A DNA stretch of 64,000 nt from assembly GCF_030549525.1 (NCBI RefSeq), contig NZ_CP130831.1, positions 2,505,501 through 2,569,500 on the forward strand. The letters run 5' to 3'. The notes under the pieces are model-generated. The model made no database searches and was not told where the DNA came from. It saw only the letters and a program-made list of their open reading frames with translations. The stretch comes from Stenotrophomonas sp. 704A1 (GTDB lineage: Bacteria > Pseudomonadota > Gammaproteobacteria > Xanthomonadales > Xanthomonadaceae). Made by a program: the position numbers and the translations under genes. Positions 8,547 to 17,290 of the stretch are shown here, piece by piece. Each line of letters starts with the position of its first letter. Within the stretch, counting starts at the first letter, position 1.

Positions 8547-9328
8547 GCCACCTCGGCTGGGTCGTGCTGTATGCCGTACTGATCATGACGTGGGGCTGGG
8601 CCTGGCAGCGCCGGCACCAGAACATCGGCATCGTCGATGTGCTGTGGGCCAAGGGCGTGGCTGCCGGCGCACTGCTGCTGGCCTGGCTCGGCGACGGTGA
8701 CGCCGGGCCGCGCATCGCATTGGCGGTGCTGGGCGGGCTGTGGGGCAGCCGCCTGGCGCTGCATCTGTGGCGGCGCGTGCGCAGCGAAGCCGAGGACGGC
8801 CGCTACCGCTACCTGCGCGAGTACTGGCACGGCCACCAGGGCCGGATCTTCGGCTTCTTCATGGCCCAGGCCGCGCTGGTGGCGCTGTTCGCACTGCCGT
8901 TCGTGGCGGTGGCCAGCACGCCGCAGCGCGCATCCCCGGCATGGACGATCGCGGCGGTGGCGGTATGGCTGCTGAGCGTGGGCGGAGAAAGCCTGGCCGA
9001 CCGCCAGCTGGCCCGCTTCCGCGCCGACCCGGGCAACCGTGGGCGGACCTGCCGCCAGGGCCTGTGGCGCTACTCGCGCCATCCGAACTACTTCTTCGAG
9101 TGGCTGCACTGGTTCACCTACGTGCTGCTGGCCGTCGGTTCACCGCTGTGGGCGCTGGCCTGGGCCGGCCCGCTGCTGATGTACGTGTTCCTGCGCTACC
9201 TCAGCGGCATTCCCTTCACCGAAAAGCAGGCCCTGCGCAGCCGCGGCGACGACTACCGCGACTACCAGCGCACCACGCCGATGTTCTTTCCCTGGTTTCC
9301 ACGGGCTTCGAAGGAGCCGTCCTCATGA
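8543..9328 (+). CDS. DUF1295 / steroid 5-alpha-reductase-like membrane protein
   Basis: The 261-residue polytopic membrane protein contains the C-terminal signature of the isoprenylcysteine methyltransferase / steroid 5-alpha-reductase superfamily: RQGLWRYSRHPNYFFEW followed by GIPFTEKQALRSRGDDYRDY. Members use NADPH or SAM to act on lipid substrates in the membrane. The arrangement RHPNYF and the acidic RGDDY tail match DUF1295 rather than a methyltransferase. Four-base overlaps at both ends couple it to DUF2878 and to the second CFA-like gene, so it probably acts on the same lipid, perhaps as a reductase; this is inference. Confidence 0.85.
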   Translation: MSHLGWVVLYAVLIMTWGWAWQRRHQNIGIVDVLWAKGVAAGALLLAWLGDGDAGPRIALAVLGGLWGSRLALHLWRRVRSEAEDGRYRYLREYWHGHQGRIFGFFMAQAALVALFALPFVAVASTPQRASPAWTIAAVAVWLLSVGGESLADRQLARFRADPGNRGRTCRQGLWRYSRHPNYFFEWLHWFTYVLLAVGSPLWALAWAGPLLMYVFLRYLSGIPFTEKQALRSRGDDYRDYQRTTPMFFPWFPRASKEPSS

Positions 9329-10401
9329 CCACCGCCACCACCCCGCTCCCCGCTGCCACGCCCGAGCTCGGCCTGACCGGCTGGGCCGAGCGCGGCTGGC
9401 TGCCCGACGCCGTCCTGCGCGCTGGCATCCGCCGGCTGTGCGCGCAGCGCCTGCGGGAGGAATCCGCCGGTGGCCTGCAGGCCCAGTCGCAGCGCTTCGC
9501 GCAGCGCCTGGCCGAGCTGGCCGACAGTCCGCTGGCGCTGCACGTGGACGCCGCCAACCAGCAGCACTATGAGGTCCCGGCCGACTTCTTCCAGGCCTGC
9601 CTGGGGCACCGCCTGAAGTACAGCAGCTGCTACTACCGCACCGGTCACGAAACGCTGGACCAGGCCGAGGACGCAATGCTCGCGCTGTACGCGCAGCGTG
9701 CCGGCCTGGCCGACGGCCAGCAGATCCTGGAACTGGGCTGCGGCTGGGGATCACTGACCCTGTGGATGGCCGAACGCTTTCCGGCGGCGCGCATCACGGC
9801 GGTATCCAACTCACACAGCCAGCGCGGGTACATCCTGGGCCAGTGCCAGCAGCGCGGGCTGCGCAACGTGGAGGTCCTCACCCGCGACGTCAACCTGCTG
9901 GCATTGCCTGCGGCCGGCTTCGACCGCTGCGTATCGGTGGAGATGTTCGAGCACGTGCGCAACTACCGGCAACTGCTGGCCCGCATCGCCGGTTGGCTGA
10001 AGCCGGAGGGTGCACTGTTCGTGCACATCTTCGCGCATCGCACGCTGATGTATCCGTTCGAAACCGAGGGCGATGACAACTGGATGGGCCGGCACTTCTT
10101 CACCGGTGGCCTGATGCCGGCCGCCGACACGCTGCTGCATTTCCAGCACGATCTGCGGCTGCAGGAGCGTTGGCTGCTGGATGGCACCCATTACCAGCGC
10201 ACCGCCAACCACTGGCTGGCCAACCAGGATGCCGCGCGCGAGCGCCTGCTGCCGGTACTGGCAGGCACCTATGGCGGCGATGCCGCCGCCCGCCTGTGGT
10301 GGCAGCGCTGGCGCATGTTCTGGATGGCCTGCGCCGAGCTGTTCGGCTATGACAATGGCCAGCAATGGCTGGTCGCCCACTACCTGTTCCGCCCGCGCTG
10401 A
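9325..10401 (+). CDS. second CFA-like SAM-dependent methyltransferase
   Basis: The 358-residue protein has a shorter N-terminal part than Cfa, then QQHYEVPADFFQACLG, the SAM loop ILELGCGWGSLTLWMAE near residue 134, VSVEMFEHVRNY, and a C-terminal segment rich in aromatic residues. This pattern fits the coclaurine-N-methyltransferase-like branch of the mycolic acid/CFA synthase family rather than classical Cfa. It is therefore a divergent paralogue of the gene at 6725, in the same operon, and may methylate a different lipid or a different position. Its start overlaps the DUF1295 stop by four bases. Confidence 0.85.
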   Translation: MTTATTPLPAATPELGLTGWAERGWLPDAVLRAGIRRLCAQRLREESAGGLQAQSQRFAQRLAELADSPLALHVDAANQQHYEVPADFFQACLGHRLKYSSCYYRTGHETLDQAEDAMLALYAQRAGLADGQQILELGCGWGSLTLWMAERFPAARITAVSNSHSQRGYILGQCQQRGLRNVEVLTRDVNLLALPAAGFDRCVSVEMFEHVRNYRQLLARIAGWLKPEGALFVHIFAHRTLMYPFETEGDDNWMGRHFFTGGLMPAADTLLHFQHDLRLQERWLLDGTHYQRTANHWLANQDAARERLLPVLAGTYGGDAAARLWWQRWRMFWMACAELFGYDNGQQWLVAHYLFRPR

Positions 10402-10413
10402 AGGAGCCCCGCC

Positions 10414-10953
10414 ATGCGCCCGCTTTCCCTCATTCCGCTGCTGGCGGTCGCCCTGGCCGGCGCTGGTTGCAGCAGCCATGACACCCGCCCGCTGCCGCAG
10501 CCGCCGAAGGTGGACGTGCCGCGCTTCATGGGCGACTGGTATGTCATCGCGCACATTCCGTCCTGGCCCGAGCGCGAGGCCTTCGATGCGGTGGAAAGCT
10601 ACGCCCTGCGCAGCGATGGCCGCATCCAGACCACCTTCACCTACCGCAAGGGCAGCTTCCAGGCGCCGCAGACATCGATGCACCCGATCGGCCGCGTACA
10701 GGATCACGGCAATGGTGCGGTCTGGGGCATGCAGTTCATCTGGCCGATCCAGGCCGAGTACATCATCGCCTGGCTCGACGAGGGCTACACCCAGACCATC
10801 GTGGCCCGCAGCAAGCGCGATTACGTGTGGTATATGGCGCGCACGCCGCAGGTGAGCGATGCCGACTACCAGCAGGCAGTGGCGCGCATCGCGGCGATGG
10901 GCTACGACACCCGCACCCTGCGCCGGGTGCCGCAATCGGTGCGTTCGGAGTGA
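10414..10953 (+). CDS. blc: Blc-type bacterial lipocalin lipoprotein
   Basis: The 179-residue product has a lipoprotein signal ending in LAGAGCSS, giving a lipidated cysteine at about position 19. The mature protein has the lipocalin signature FMGDWYVIAHIPSWPER and the second conserved block AEYIIAWLDEGYTQTIVARSKRDYVW. Bacterial lipocalins are outer-membrane-anchored barrels that bind lysophospholipids and fatty acids under stress. Only 12 bases separate it from the methyltransferase, with a GGAG ribosome-binding site, so it is the last gene of the lipid operon and could bind or traffic its products. Confidence 0.9.
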   Translation: MRPLSLIPLLAVALAGAGCSSHDTRPLPQPPKVDVPRFMGDWYVIAHIPSWPEREAFDAVESYALRSDGRIQTTFTYRKGSFQAPQTSMHPIGRVQDHGNGAVWGMQFIWPIQAEYIIAWLDEGYTQTIVARSKRDYVWYMARTPQVSDADYQQAVARIAAMGYDTRTLRRVPQSVRSE

Positions 10954-11084
10954 TGCGGGTGGCGTTGCATCAGGTGCGCATGCCTCGATGAGCGCGGCTC
11001 CCGGCAGCGAGCAGGCACGCTCGTGGAGCACGCAGCGTCCGCGTGGCGTCGTGCCCGTCTTCCGGGCTGAGACCCCACATGAAT

Positions 11085-11113
11085 GGGCCCGGGCGCGGCG
11101 TCTAGCCGGGCCC
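11085..11113 (+). terminator. GC-rich stem-loop after the lipid operon, possible terminator
   Basis: Arms GGGCCCGG and CCGGGCCC pair over 8 bases around a 13-base loop. There is no T-run, so a Rho-independent terminator is uncertain. It lies about 130 bases after the lipocalin stop and 70 bases before the SPFH gene, and could act in either context. Confidence 0.4.
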
Positions 11114-11134
11114 GGCCTGCCTCCTCTATAGTCA

Positions 11135-11166
11135 GCCGGGCACGACAGGCACGGTGCCTGTCCGGC
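11135..11166 (+). promoter_or_regulatory. stem-loop in the leader of the SPFH gene
   Basis: GACAGGCA and TGCCTGTC form an exact 8-bp stem with a 3-base loop, extended by an outer GCCG/CGGC pairing. It ends only 6 bases before the AGGGAG ribosome-binding site of the gene at 11185. A TATAGT lies just upstream at 11127-11132 and could be a -10 element, which would put the hairpin at the very 5' end of the transcript. Confidence 0.4.
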
Positions 11167-11184
11167 AACTACAGGGAGCAGGTC

Positions 11185-12333
11185 ATGGGTCTGGTACAAG
11201 CGGTGAAGGGTGCAGTCGGCGGTGTACTGGCCGACCAGTGGAAGGACTTCTACACCGTGCCGACCGGTCTGCCATCGACGGCGGCGCTGTTTGCAGCGGT
11301 GCCGCGCGGCACCAATGCCGGGCGCGGCTCCAACACCAGCGGCTCGTCCAACGTCATCAGCAACGGCTCGAAGATCGTGGTGCCCGAAGGCTACGGCCTG
11401 CTGCTGTTCCAGGACGGCGCGATCACCGCCTTCGTCGCCGAACCCGGCGGCTACGAGTGGCGCTCGGATGATCTGAATTCGCAGTCGATCTTCGCCGGTG
11501 ACGGCCTGGTCAGCACCTTCATCAAGCAGAGCTGGGAACGCTTCAAGTTCGGCGGCCAGCCGGGCTCGCAGCAGGCAGCGTATTTCGTCTCGCTGAAGGA
11601 GCTTCCGGACAACCGTTTCGGCACCCAGTCGGAAATCTACTGGGATGATGGCTTCCTCAATACCCAGGTGGGTGCAGTCACCCGCGGTTCGTACACGCTG
11701 AAGATCATCGACCCGATCCTGTTCGTGAAGAACTTCGTGCCGGCCAGCTATCTGCAGCCGGGCCAGGTGTTCGACTTTACCGATCTGGACAACGCCGCCG
11801 CCAGCCAGCTGTTCAATGAAGTGGTGGGTTCGCTGGCGCCGGCCTTCAGCCTGTATACCAACGATCCGGGCAAGGGCAACCGCATCACCAAGCTGCAGCA
11901 GGATTCGCTGGGCTTCGCGCAGAGCCTGTCGGCCGCCGTCGAACAGGGTTACCAGTGGAAGTCCGATCGCGGCCTGGCCATCGTCAAGACCGCCATCGTT
12001 TCCATCGAGTACGACGCCAACACCCGTGAACTGCTGAAGACCGTGCAGCGCGCCGATGCGCTGTCCGGTTCGCGCGGCAACTCGAACCTGCAGGCCAGCG
12101 TTGCCCAGGGCATCCAGTCCGCCGGCGAGACCGGAGGTGCGGCCGGCCTGGTCGGCGTGGGCATGGCCTCGGGCATGTTCGGCGCCGGCAGCCTGCAGCA
12201 ACCGGCCACGCCGGCCGCACCGGCCGCTGACGATCCGGTGGCCAAGCTGAAGAAGGCCAAGGAAATGCTGGACCTGGGCCTGATCACCCAGAGCGACTAC
12301 GACGCGCTGAAAGCCAAGGCGCTGGGGCTGTAA
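11185..12333 (+). CDS. SPFH-domain protein with C-terminal SHOCT domain (YdjI-like)
   Basis: The 382-residue protein contains a band-7/SPFH-like core of the type once called virion core protein: IVVPEGYGLLLFQDG, EIYWDDGFLNTQVGAVTRGSY and KIIDPILFVKNFVP in order. A low-complexity Gly/Ala/Pro linker then leads to a final 30-residue SHOCT domain (DPVAKLKKAKEMLDLGLIT). Such proteins form membrane-associated platforms; in Bacillus subtilis the relative YdjI works with YdjG/YdjH to place PspA at the membrane. An AGGGAG ribosome-binding site precedes the ATG. The following zinc-ribbon gene fits the same module, although no pspA is present in this window. Confidence 0.8.
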   Translation: MGLVQAVKGAVGGVLADQWKDFYTVPTGLPSTAALFAAVPRGTNAGRGSNTSGSSNVISNGSKIVVPEGYGLLLFQDGAITAFVAEPGGYEWRSDDLNSQSIFAGDGLVSTFIKQSWERFKFGGQPGSQQAAYFVSLKELPDNRFGTQSEIYWDDGFLNTQVGAVTRGSYTLKIIDPILFVKNFVPASYLQPGQVFDFTDLDNAAASQLFNEVVGSLAPAFSLYTNDPGKGNRITKLQQDSLGFAQSLSAAVEQGYQWKSDRGLAIVKTAIVSIEYDANTRELLKTVQRADALSGSRGNSNLQASVAQGIQSAGETGGAAGLVGVGMASGMFGAGSLQQPATPAAPAADDPVAKLKKAKEMLDLGLITQSDYDALKAKALGL

Positions 12334-12357
12334 CACGACGCAGGACGCGCATCGACC

Positions 12358-13710
12358 ATGTCCGATCCACGAAACACGCCCCCGCCGCTGCCGCAACCGG
12401 CATCCACGCTGCCACCGCCCTTGCCGGCGGCGGCGCTGGATGGCCCGGGGTCGCCGCAGGATGTCCCGCCCCTGCCCGGCAGCTTTCCGCTGGACACCGC
12501 GCAGCTGCCCGACGCGATCCGCAAGGAGGTCGAGGCCCCGGACCCGCTCGCCATCGATACTTCGGCGGCCGAGCTGAAGGATGGCCTGAACCGCTGCCCG
12601 AAGTGCGGCGCCACCGACATCCGGCCCAGGCTGGGTACCGACATCCTGGTCTGCCTGTATTGCCGCCACCAATGGCATGGCGCACGGGTGGAGGAGGAAT
12701 TCGGCCTCGGCGAAGCCATCGGCCAGCTGCGCGGCACGGTCATCGCCTCCGGTGCGCGCGACATCGATGCCGATACCTCGGCGTTGATGACGTTCAAGTG
12801 CACCGGCTGCGGCGCCGAGGTCACGGTCAACACCGAAAGCACGATGACCGCACGCTGCCACTGGTGCCGTCACGTATTCGGTGTCAACGAACAGGTTGCC
12901 AACGGTGCGGTGCCCGATGCGGTGCTGCCGTTCCATATCGGCAAGGATGATGCGGTCGCGCGCATTCGCCAGTTCGTCGACAAGCGCCGCCTGTTCGCGC
13001 TGAAGGCGTTCAAGGACCAGTTCACCCCGGAAAACGTGGTGGGCGTGTACCTGCCCTACATGATCGTCGACGGCAGTGTCAGCGCTGCCGTGGCCGGCAA
13101 GGGCGAGATCAAGACCCGCGAGTACACCCGCGGCAGCGAGAAGAACAAGCAGACCTACTACGACGCCGACGTCTACCAGGTGGAACGCCAGGTGGACTTC
13201 ACCGTCGACGATCTGCCGCTGGAGTCGTCCGCCGAACGCGGCAATCTCGACACGCGTGCCAACACCAACAACATCATCAATACCATCCTGCCGTTCGACA
13301 CCAAGAACGCGGTGAAGTGGAATGCGTCCTACCTGGCAGGCTTCACCTCGGAGAAGCGCAACCTGGACGTGGACGCACTGCGCCCGCGCCTGGAGGACCA
13401 GCTGCTGTCGATCGCACGCGCGCAGGTGGAAGGCACCGTGCGCCGCTACGATCGCGGCGTGCGCTGGGAGCAGGAACAGCTGGAGGTCCATGGCACCCGC
13501 TGGGTCTCGATGTACCTGCCGGTCTGGCTGTACTCATACCACCAGCCGGGCAGGAACGGCGGCATGCTGCATTACATCGCGGTCAATGGCCGCACCGGCG
13601 AAACCATGGGCAGCGTGCCCGTGCAACAGTGGAAGATGCTGCTGGCGGCGCTGACCGCCGGCACGATCATCGAAGCCCTCGCAATTGCCTTCCTGGTGGC
13701 CAGCACATGA
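12358..13710 (+). CDS. tandem zinc-ribbon membrane protein (YdjG-like)
   Basis: The 450-residue protein begins with a Pro-rich disordered stretch of about 75 residues. Two zinc ribbons follow: CPKCGAT...CLYC near residue 80 and CTGCGAE...CHWC near residue 145. A beta-rich central region contains ENVVGVYLPYMIVDG and the conserved VSMYLPVWLYSYHQP with VNGRTGETMGSVP. One hydrophobic segment at the very C-terminus (LLAALTAGTIIEALAIAFLV) makes it a tail-anchored membrane protein. This layout matches the TFIIB-type zinc-ribbon proteins encoded beside SPFH genes. It follows the SPFH gene by 24 bases and overlaps the next gene by four bases. Confidence 0.78.
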   Translation: MSDPRNTPPPLPQPASTLPPPLPAAALDGPGSPQDVPPLPGSFPLDTAQLPDAIRKEVEAPDPLAIDTSAAELKDGLNRCPKCGATDIRPRLGTDILVCLYCRHQWHGARVEEEFGLGEAIGQLRGTVIASGARDIDADTSALMTFKCTGCGAEVTVNTESTMTARCHWCRHVFGVNEQVANGAVPDAVLPFHIGKDDAVARIRQFVDKRRLFALKAFKDQFTPENVVGVYLPYMIVDGSVSAAVAGKGEIKTREYTRGSEKNKQTYYDADVYQVERQVDFTVDDLPLESSAERGNLDTRANTNNIINTILPFDTKNAVKWNASYLAGFTSEKRNLDVDALRPRLEDQLLSIARAQVEGTVRRYDRGVRWEQEQLEVHGTRWVSMYLPVWLYSYHQPGRNGGMLHYIAVNGRTGETMGSVPVQQWKMLLAALTAGTIIEALAIAFLVAST

Positions 13711-13964
13711 GTGACGACAGTGGTCTCTGGTTGTTGGCGGCAGGCCCCGCCGGCGCGACAGCGCTGTACTGGGCGCTGTACCGCTTCTACCGCAACACCG
13801 ACAAATCGCATGCGTTCGAGCACGAGACCGAGATCGAGGCGCAGCCGGTGACCGGCTCGGATCATCGCGTGGACAGCATCAGTGGAACGCAGGAAAAGCG
13901 GATCCGCGGTGACAACGTGTACGACTATCGAAAACGGGTCGCGCGGGTGAAGCGCGGCCCCTAG
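13707..13964 (+). CDS. small single-span membrane protein of unknown function
   Basis: The 85-residue product has one N-terminal membrane segment (WLLAAGPAGATALYWALYRFY) followed by a charged, mostly cytoplasmic tail rich in Asp, Glu, Arg and Lys. I do not recognise a family. Its ATG overlaps the zinc-ribbon gene stop by four bases, so it is translated with the SPFH and zinc-ribbon genes and is probably the third component of that module. Confidence 0.7.
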   Translation: MSDDSGLWLLAAGPAGATALYWALYRFYRNTDKSHAFEHETEIEAQPVTGSDHRVDSISGTQEKRIRGDNVYDYRKRVARVKRGP

Positions 13965-13977
13965 CGGCCGCCCCACC

Positions 13978-14012
13978 GCCCGTCGCGCCGGCCGCTGGCC
14001 GGCACGACGGGC
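13978..14012. terminator. bidirectional hairpin between convergent genes
   Basis: A 35-base near-perfect inverted repeat: GCCCGTCG and GCCGGCC on the left pair with GGCCGGC and CGACGGGC on the right, with one mismatch and a 3-base loop. It lies between the small membrane protein gene and the convergent phosphatase gene. No T-run is visible on either strand. Its core also resembles palindromic repeats scattered in this genome. Confidence 0.55.
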
Positions 14013-14031
14013 TGCGCAAGCGCGCCAGGCT

Positions 14032-14928
14032 TCAGCCGGCCTGCCCGAGCCGTACCTTCAGCTGCTGGATGTCCTGCTCGGACACGCCGATCGCTTTCAG
14101 GTAGCCCTCGGCGCCGCCGTACTGGCTGTGCAGCGCGGCCAGGAACTGCTCCATGTTGTCCGGCGCGGTTCCGGACATGCCGGCCATCTTGCGGCCGATC
14201 TCCGGGTTCTGCTTGATCAGCGCCAGGATCTGTGCGTTCATCGCACTGTCCTTCGGCTGCCCCTCCAGATAGTGCGCGGAGATCGCGTAGTTGTGCACGA
14301 TCTCGGCCCTGGGCACTCCGGCCAGGTCCAGCAGCAGGCCGGCGATGATGCCGGTACGATCCTTGCCCGCCGTGCAATGGAACAGCACCGCCCCCTCCTG
14401 CTGCGCGGCGATGCGCTGGAACACCTGCCTGAACTGCGGCTGGCTGTGGCCCAGCCACTGCACGTAGGCTTCGCCGAGCGAATCGGGGAAGCTGGTCATC
14501 ATCTTCTGCAGGTCCATCTTTTCGGTGCCCATCAGCGAGATGCGCTGGTAATCGAAACGATCATCGCGGGCCAGCAGGTCCGGCGACTGGGCTTCCTCAT
14601 CGGCGGTGCGCAGGTCGATATCCAGCTTCACGCCGGCGGCGGCCAGCGCATCGCGGTCGGCGTCGGTCAGCCGGCCAAGGTCGGCAGTACGCACGAACGC
14701 GTCGGCCGGAATCGGGCCATGGCGTCCCTGCAGGCCGGCGAAGGTGCGGACGTTCCATGCGCCCTGCAACGGGATCACGCGCTGCGCGTCGGAGGCGACG
14801 GGCTTCACGTTGGCCGCAGCGGTCGGCTGCGCGGCAATGGCCTGCGGCGCGTCGGCCGCCACGGCGGTGGCGACCAGCGGCAGGCTGAGCATCAGCGCCA
14901 GGGCGAGTTCGGTAGAGCGGGTCTTCAT
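14032..14928 (-). CDS. secreted tyrosine-specific protein phosphatase
   Basis: The 298-residue product starts at ATG 14928 with GGAG 8 bases upstream. A signal peptide (LALMLSLPLVATAVAADA) indicates export to the periplasm. The catalytic P-loop HCTAGKDRTG at 184-193 supplies the nucleophile C185 and R191 of the C-x5-R motif. The order GAWNVRTFAGL, LRTADEEAQSPDLL and the P-loop fits the bacterial dual-specificity/tyrosine phosphatase family (Y_phosphatase3, including MptpB-like enzymes), which may also hydrolyse phosphoinositides. It lies 17 bases downstream of the TonB-dependent receptor gene and is likely cotranscribed with it, which suggests a shared nutrient such as an organic phosphate. 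Confidence 0.88.
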   Translation of the reverse strand: MKTRSTELALALMLSLPLVATAVAADAPQAIAAQPTAAANVKPVASDAQRVIPLQGAWNVRTFAGLQGRHGPIPADAFVRTADLGRLTDADRDALAAAGVKLDIDLRTADEEAQSPDLLARDDRFDYQRISLMGTEKMDLQKMMTSFPDSLGEAYVQWLGHSQPQFRQVFQRIAAQQEGAVLFHCTAGKDRTGIIAGLLLDLAGVPRAEIVHNYAISAHYLEGQPKDSAMNAQILALIKQNPEIGRKMAGMSGTAPDNMEQFLAALHSQYGGAEGYLKAIGVSEQDIQQLKVRLGQAG

Positions 14929-14945
14929 GCAGGTCTCCATTCGGA

Positions 14946-17234
14946 TCAGAAGTTGACGGCCACATCCAGGCCGAAGGTACGGGGATCGTTGAAAATGCCG
15001 GTCTGGCCCAGCGCCGGGCTGTTGAGCTTGTAGAACAGGTGCTGCTCGTCCAGCAGGTTGCGCGCCCACAGCGAGAACGACATCGTGGTGCCGGTGCTGT
15101 TGACCGGCACGTCGACCAGCGCCACCCGCGCGTTCACCACGAACGAACTGTCGGTCAGCATCTGGTCGTACTCGCTGGTGTAGTAGCCATCGGACCAGTT
15201 GCCGTCCACATGGAACTTGAGCGCGGAGAAGTTGGCGAACGGCACCAGGTAGTCCACCGCCAGGCTGCCGGCATTCTTCGGTGCCAGCAGCGGCTGCACG
15301 GTCACCTGCACGCCGGCGCCGAACGGGTCGGTTGCCGTCTGCGCGTCGATCCTGGTGTAGGCGTAGTTGAGACCGAGCGTGAGGTTGTCCACCGGCATCA
15401 CATTGAATTCCAGCTCGGCGCCGCGCGATGTGCCGTCACTCAATGCGTTGGTGGTGACCATGGTGGTGCGGGTTTCACCGCTGTTCGGGTCGAACGGCAG
15501 CGAGAAGTCCATCTGCTTGTGCGCGATGGTCGAGTCGAACACGGCCAGGTTCAGGCGTGCACGGTTGTCCCAGAACTGCGACTTGAAGCCCAGCTCGTAG
15601 GCGGTCACTTCTTCCGGACCGAACGCGGTGTAGTTGGTCGAACGCGAATTGGCACCGCCGGCCTTGAAGCCGGTGCTGTACCTGGCATAGACCATGGCGT
15701 GTTCGCCGAGGTCATAGGCGATGTTCACCATCGGGTCGAAGCGGCTCCAACGGTCCTTGAAGGCAAGGTTGGTGGCCGCACCATTGACGATGTACAGGCT
15801 GCCCTTCTTGTCGTCGCGGGTATAGCGGCCGCCTGCGGTCAGGTGCAGCCGTTGCAGCGCCTCCGGCGTCCACGTGGCCTGGCCGAACACACCCAGGCTG
15901 TCGGTCCAGGCCTTGCTGGCCCGGTCAATGCGCACGCGGGAAAGATCCAGCGGATTGGTCGCCGGGTTCACCGTGTAGCTGTTGCCACCCGGCCCCCAGA
16001 CCAGCATGTTCGGCGTCTGCGCATTGTCGCCGGCGGTCTCGTGGTAATAGAACGCGCCGCCAAGGAACTGCACCTGCGAGGTGTTGCCGATCAGCTGGAA
16101 CTCCTGGCTGTACTGGTGCTGGTACACCTGGGCCAGGCTGTAGCGGCCGAACGGCGTACCGGCGCCACCATAGGCCGAAATCGCATCGACCAGGCCCATG
16201 TCGAACTGGCCCTGGGTCAGTTCGCGGTAGGAACTGATCGACTTCAGCTCCAGGTTCTCGTTCAGCGTCCACGATACGTTCAACAGATGGCCGCTGGTGC
16301 GCCCGATGTTGTCCTCCTGCGGGCCGCCGAGGATGGCGCTGTCGCGGCGGTCAAGGCTCGCTCCGGCCTGCTGCAGTGGACTCAGGTAGGCCCCCGGCAC
16401 CAGCACCTGGGTGTGGTAGGGCGTGGTGGCGTCGTAGGAGCGGTCGAACGCGTACAGCAGCGAGACATCATCGCTGGGCTGCCACAGCGCACTCAGCCGC
16501 GCGCCGCGCTTGTCATAGCTGTTGAAGTCACGCTCGCCGCGCATCGGGTTGTCGGTGGTGCCGTCACGCCTGGCCTGCACGGCGTCGATCTTGAAGCTGA
16601 CATCGCCGACCTTGGGCAGGTCCAGGTGCAGCGCGCTGTTGTAGCCGCTGAAGTTGGACACCCCCGCGCTGACGCTGCCGCCAAACTCGCCGGTCGGCGC
16701 CTTGGTCACGATGCTCACCGCGCCGCCTTCGGTATTGCGGCCGAACAGCGTGCCCTGCGGGCCCTTCAGCACCTCGATGCGCTCCACGTCGTAGAGCATG
16801 CTGCCCAGGCCCTGTGCGCGGCCCATGAACACGCCATCGACATAGATGCCGACACCGGCATCGCGCGCCGGCTGGTTGGCATCGCCCGAGGCACCGATAC
16901 CACGGATGCCGATGTTCAGCGCCGAACTGCGGGTGGCGAACGGGGTGACCCGCAGTGAAGGAATGGAGCCATCGGACAGGCTGCCCAGCGAGATCGCCGA
17001 GCGGTCCTTGAGCGCTTCGGCATCCGCCACCGACACCGAGATCGGCGTCTCCTGCAGGTTGGTGGCGCGCTTCTGCGCGGTCACGACCACCTGGTCGAGG
17101 GCCACCACCGTGCGCGCGGCATCGGCAGAGGGTGCGCCGGCGCCGGCAGGCGCGTCTTCGGCGTGGGCCAGCCCCGGCAACGCGGCGGCAATGGCAAGGG
17201 ACAGCAGCGGACGGTGCAACGTGGAAGGGCGCAT
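14946..17234 (-). CDS. TonB-dependent outer membrane receptor
   Basis: The 762-residue protein has a signal peptide cleaved near AHA-25, a TonB-box-like segment (VVVTAQKR, 49-56), a plug domain with IRGIG, GIYVDGVFMGR and VERIEVLKGPQGTLFGRN, then a 22-strand barrel ending in an aromatic residue (DVAVNF). This is the iron-complex or catabolite receptor type without an STN domain. It shares a short region with a divergent TetR gene and is followed by the phosphatase gene. The substrate is unknown; the coupling with a phosphatase favours a phosphorylated or ester-linked compound over a siderophore. Confidence 0.88.
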   Translation of the reverse strand: MRPSTLHRPLLSLAIAAALPGLAHAEDAPAGAGAPSADAARTVVALDQVVVTAQKRATNLQETPISVSVADAEALKDRSAISLGSLSDGSIPSLRVTPFATRSSALNIGIRGIGASGDANQPARDAGVGIYVDGVFMGRAQGLGSMLYDVERIEVLKGPQGTLFGRNTEGGAVSIVTKAPTGEFGGSVSAGVSNFSGYNSALHLDLPKVGDVSFKIDAVQARRDGTTDNPMRGERDFNSYDKRGARLSALWQPSDDVSLLYAFDRSYDATTPYHTQVLVPGAYLSPLQQAGASLDRRDSAILGGPQEDNIGRTSGHLLNVSWTLNENLELKSISSYRELTQGQFDMGLVDAISAYGGAGTPFGRYSLAQVYQHQYSQEFQLIGNTSQVQFLGGAFYYHETAGDNAQTPNMLVWGPGGNSYTVNPATNPLDLSRVRIDRASKAWTDSLGVFGQATWTPEALQRLHLTAGGRYTRDDKKGSLYIVNGAATNLAFKDRWSRFDPMVNIAYDLGEHAMVYARYSTGFKAGGANSRSTNYTAFGPEEVTAYELGFKSQFWDNRARLNLAVFDSTIAHKQMDFSLPFDPNSGETRTTMVTTNALSDGTSRGAELEFNVMPVDNLTLGLNYAYTRIDAQTATDPFGAGVQVTVQPLLAPKNAGSLAVDYLVPFANFSALKFHVDGNWSDGYYTSEYDQMLTDSSFVVNARVALVDVPVNSTGTTMSFSLWARNLLDEQHLFYKLNSPALGQTGIFNDPRTFGLDVAVNF

Positions 17235-17290
17235 CGATCTCGTTCACGGAAGGAGGAGGCCGGCGCAGTCTGGGCGGCGCGAATTACAAA

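Noticed and set aside
9811..13491. Leftward ORF of 1226 residues
   Set aside because: It runs antisense through the methyltransferase, lipocalin, SPFH and zinc-ribbon genes and has no recognisable domain; a GC-rich shadow frame.
15039..16958. Rightward ORF of 639 residues
   Set aside because: It is the antisense frame of the TonB receptor, with Val/Gln/His-rich sequence and no domain.
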